Source of the DNA: Candidatus Iainarchaeum sp.
GTDB lineage: Archaea > Iainarchaeota > Iainarchaeia > Iainarchaeales > DTGL01
DNA length: 7,335 bases
Reading direction: 5' to 3'
Assembly (NCBI GenBank): GCA_017608995.1
Contig: JAFCEU010000039.1
Location: 1 to 7,335 of the forward strand
Shown: in pieces, positions 6,014 through 7,335 of the stretch
How positions within the stretch are numbered: the first letter of the stretch is position 1
Layout of the letters: every line of letters begins with the position of its first letter
Program-made: the position numbers and the translations under genes
Notes under the pieces: generated by a model
What the model was told of the DNA's origin: nothing
Databases searched by the model: none
The model's input: only the letters and a program-made list of their open reading frames with translations

Positions 6014-7132
6014 CTAACCTCGCTCCTTCGCAATTTCTTCAATCGCTTCTTGCAAATTCCTTATTGCAAAGTTAAAATCCTCTGGCTTGCCAAACCCTTT
6101 GCTTAATCTCTTTAAGTTTACGATATGTAACGCTAATTCTTTTGCCAAGCCCTGCCTGAATTCTACCGTAATGAATGGGTTCTCACCAAACTTTATGAAC
6201 CACTGTTTAATCGCGCGGGCAGTCATCCCAAGCACAAATATGTTTGTGTAAAGATCAAGCTTTTTTCCAGATACGCGTTCGAGCTCTCTTTGCATCTTTT
6301 CAAAGAGTGCCCTGGCCTCCTTCGTAAGCTTTTCGAATGTTGCTTGATCCGCAATTATTTGAACAAGCTCCTTTTTCCTCCTTTGCAGCGTTCTTTCAGG
6401 CACCTGCTTAACTTCAAATCTCGGAAATTTTATTGCCCTTGCAAGCTCCATTATTGCAAGCAAGCTGGGGGAATTAGAAAGAATATTTAGTCCGATTAGC
6501 TTAAGATTTAGGTCTCCACTTCTCAACATTTTCTTTTCTATGGTTTCCAAGGTCGCAACATCTCCTCTTTTTGCTAATAATCTTATTATTTCTTTTTTTA
6601 GAGGTCTGTCGCTTTCTTTGATCATCTTTATCAGTGCCTCTGGCGCATTCTGCCCGGCAAGCTTCGCGAATGCCCTGAGTGCTTCAATTCTCTCAGCATC
6701 GGGCAACTTTTTATTGAGCGTCAGTTCTCTTAGTTTATCGAAAACAGCTAACTTTATCGCTTCTGGGCTCATCCTTTTTTCTAAGGGTATCTTTCCTTCT
6801 ATTTCTGGAAAAGCAAACCTAATTTCAGAAAGCTGTTTTATTATTTTCCTTCTTTTTACGCTGGTTTTTGCCTTTTCCAACCTATCGAGCAATACAGCCA
6901 TCTTGTTTGCAGTTCTTGCCATCTGTGCTCTAAACTCTGCAGAACCGCCTGCTTCAAATGTGCCCGGTTTCCATTCTTTAGCTTTAGTTAACCAGTGATT
7001 GGCCTCTGCCTTTGCTACTTTTCTTCGTATCGTGGGTTTATCTATAGTCCCTCTATCTTTAAGAATAAGTATTCTTCTCTTCAATCTTCTTAACGTTTCT
7101 GGACTCGGCTTTGGAACTTTTCTCCTTGGCAT
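6014..7132 (-). CDS. Helical HEAT-like repeat protein of unknown function
   Basis: I do not recognise a family for this 372-aa protein. It has no cysteine and no signal or membrane segment, and it reads as almost entirely helical. Residues 1-60 are very basic (PRRK, LRRLKRR, TIRRK) and contain NHWLTKAKEW, so nucleic-acid or ribosome contact is possible. Residues 125-230 look like three or four HEAT/ARM-like helical pairs (ERIEALRAFAKLAG, KKEIIRLLAKRG, NLKLIGLNILSNSP). Residues 245-290 are charged and coiled-coil prone. Residues 295-345 form a more hydrophobic helical block. It heads the operon with the phosphoesterase (3-nt gap) and HD hydrolase, so a scaffold or adaptor role is plausible. 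The ATG at 7132 has AGAGG 10 nt upstream (long spacing) and an AT-rich box at -17 to -29. That it is a real gene is clear from operon context and coding texture; the function is open. Confidence 0.8.
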   Translation of the reverse strand: MPRRKVPKPSPETLRRLKRRILILKDRGTIDKPTIRRKVAKAEANHWLTKAKEWKPGTFEAGGSAEFRAQMARTANKMAVLLDRLEKAKTSVKRRKIIKQLSEIRFAFPEIEGKIPLEKRMSPEAIKLAVFDKLRELTLNKKLPDAERIEALRAFAKLAGQNAPEALIKMIKESDRPLKKEIIRLLAKRGDVATLETIEKKMLRSGDLNLKLIGLNILSNSPSLLAIMELARAIKFPRFEVKQVPERTLQRRKKELVQIIADQATFEKLTKEARALFEKMQRELERVSGKKLDLYTNIFVLGMTARAIKQWFIKFGENPFITVEFRQGLAKELALHIVNLKRLSKGFGKPEDFNFAIRNLQEAIEEIAKERG

Positions 7133-7148
7133 ATTAGTATTGCCTCTG

Positions 7149-7161
7149 TTTAATTATTAAA
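7149..7161 (-). promoter_or_regulatory. Candidate A-box with inverted symmetry upstream of the HEAT-like operon
   Basis: TTTAAT (7149-7154) and ATTAAA (7156-7161) form a perfect 6-bp inverted repeat around one central T. The element lies 17-29 nt before the ATG at 7132, a distance that fits an archaeal A-box for a leaderless or nearly leaderless transcript of the three-gene operon. It overlaps the last codons of the upstream CoA-binding frame. It could instead be a chance AT-rich palindrome. Confidence 0.35.
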
Positions 7162-7335
7162 GTTTGCTCTTAATCCAGCCACAACAAAGCAGGCATTATA
7201 TACTACCTCAATGTTGTTTTCTTTGCAGAATGTAATTGCTTTTTCTGATTCCGAGCCCGGCTGCATCCTTTTACTCAAAAATTTTGAATAATCCATTCAA
7301 TGCCTCCAGAAAAGCCAGTAGGAAATGAGCATTAG
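7150..7335 (-). pseudogene. CoA-binding (YccU-like) protein, C-terminal part, apparently frameshifted and cut by the window edge
   Basis: The frame ending in TAA at 7150-7152 contains MQPGSESEKAITFCKENN followed by IEVVYNACFV. This matches the end of the CoA_binding_2 domain, whose relatives carry WMQPGSESEKAI...NGI.VV...C. In this frame only 48 codons are open, from an ATG at 7296 with a TGA directly before it. A different frame is open from the window edge to a TAA at 7271-7273 and reads LEALNGLFKIFE, resembling the helix-strand (EALxxGxKxIW) that normally precedes MQPG. A single +1 shift near the A4/T5 run (about 7277-7285) would join them. A GGAGG 6 nt before the ATG could allow separate initiation. 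Decay, a sequencing indel or recoding are all possible. It lies 17 nt before the HEAT-like gene. Confidence 0.5.

Noticed and set aside
6540..6998. 152-codon open frame on the + strand opposite the HEAT-like gene
   Set aside because: It is a Ser/Leu/Ala-rich mirror of the Lys/Glu/Leu-rich helical protein. It has no Shine-Dalgarno, and the minus-strand gene fits the operon spacing.
7300..7335. Short + strand frame MPPEKPVGNEH ending exactly at the window edge
   Set aside because: It has eleven codons without a ribosome-binding site, antisense to the CoA-binding fragment. The match of stop and edge is coincidence.
1..7335. tRNA, rRNA, CRISPR array, insertion sequence or long repeats
   Set aside because: Coding genes fill almost the whole window, gaps are too short, and no repeated units or transposase motifs were seen.

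Overview
The window looks archaeal. It encodes an archaeal-type Lhr helicase next to a COG1407 Mre11/SbcD-like phosphoesterase, and an MJ0912-type phosphoesterase. TTTTAA-type A-boxes lie 25-30 nt upstream of start codons that lack a ribosome-binding site, which suggests leaderless mRNAs. Genes inside operons instead carry AGGTGG/GAGGT-type Shine-Dalgarno sites. The DNA is moderately AT-rich and very gene-dense (gaps of 3-17 nt), which would suit a small-genome archaeon, possibly DPANN-like. Lineage cannot be settled from this window alone.

Left edge (1-263, + strand): the probable last codons of an upstream gene (possibly a HicB antitoxin) overlap a HicA-family mRNA-interferase toxin. The toxin's Shine-Dalgarno sits in a perfect 6-bp hairpin.

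Region 281-3602 (- strand): a two-gene operon of lhr (complete SF2 helicase, 866 aa) followed by the COG1407 phosphoesterase. The two overlap by a few codons and probably act together in nucleic-acid repair or processing.

Region 3603-3712: a 110-nt divergent intergenic region with one candidate leaderless promoter facing each way. It drives lhr leftward and a PflX-like (COG1313) radical SAM protein rightward (3713-4612). The radical SAM gene converges with the next operon, with only 3 nt between the stop codons.

Region 4616-7132 (- strand): a tight three-gene operon, transcribed right to left. It encodes a Cys-free, all-helical HEAT-like protein of unknown family (372 aa), an MJ0912-type calcineurin-fold phosphoesterase and an HD-domain phosphohydrolase. 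Spacings are 3 and 9 nt, and the Shine-Dalgarno sites overlap the upstream stop codons. This is the best candidate for an undescribed system: a basic helical protein with two metal-dependent phosphohydrolases of different folds. The phosphoesterase also appears to lack about six residues just before its metal-bridging Asp.

Right edge (7150-7335, - strand): the C-terminal part of a CoA-binding (YccU-like) protein that appears split by a +1 frameshift beside an A/T homopolymer run. No tRNA, rRNA, CRISPR array, insertion sequence or long repeat was seen. There is no gene-free stretch above 300 bases.
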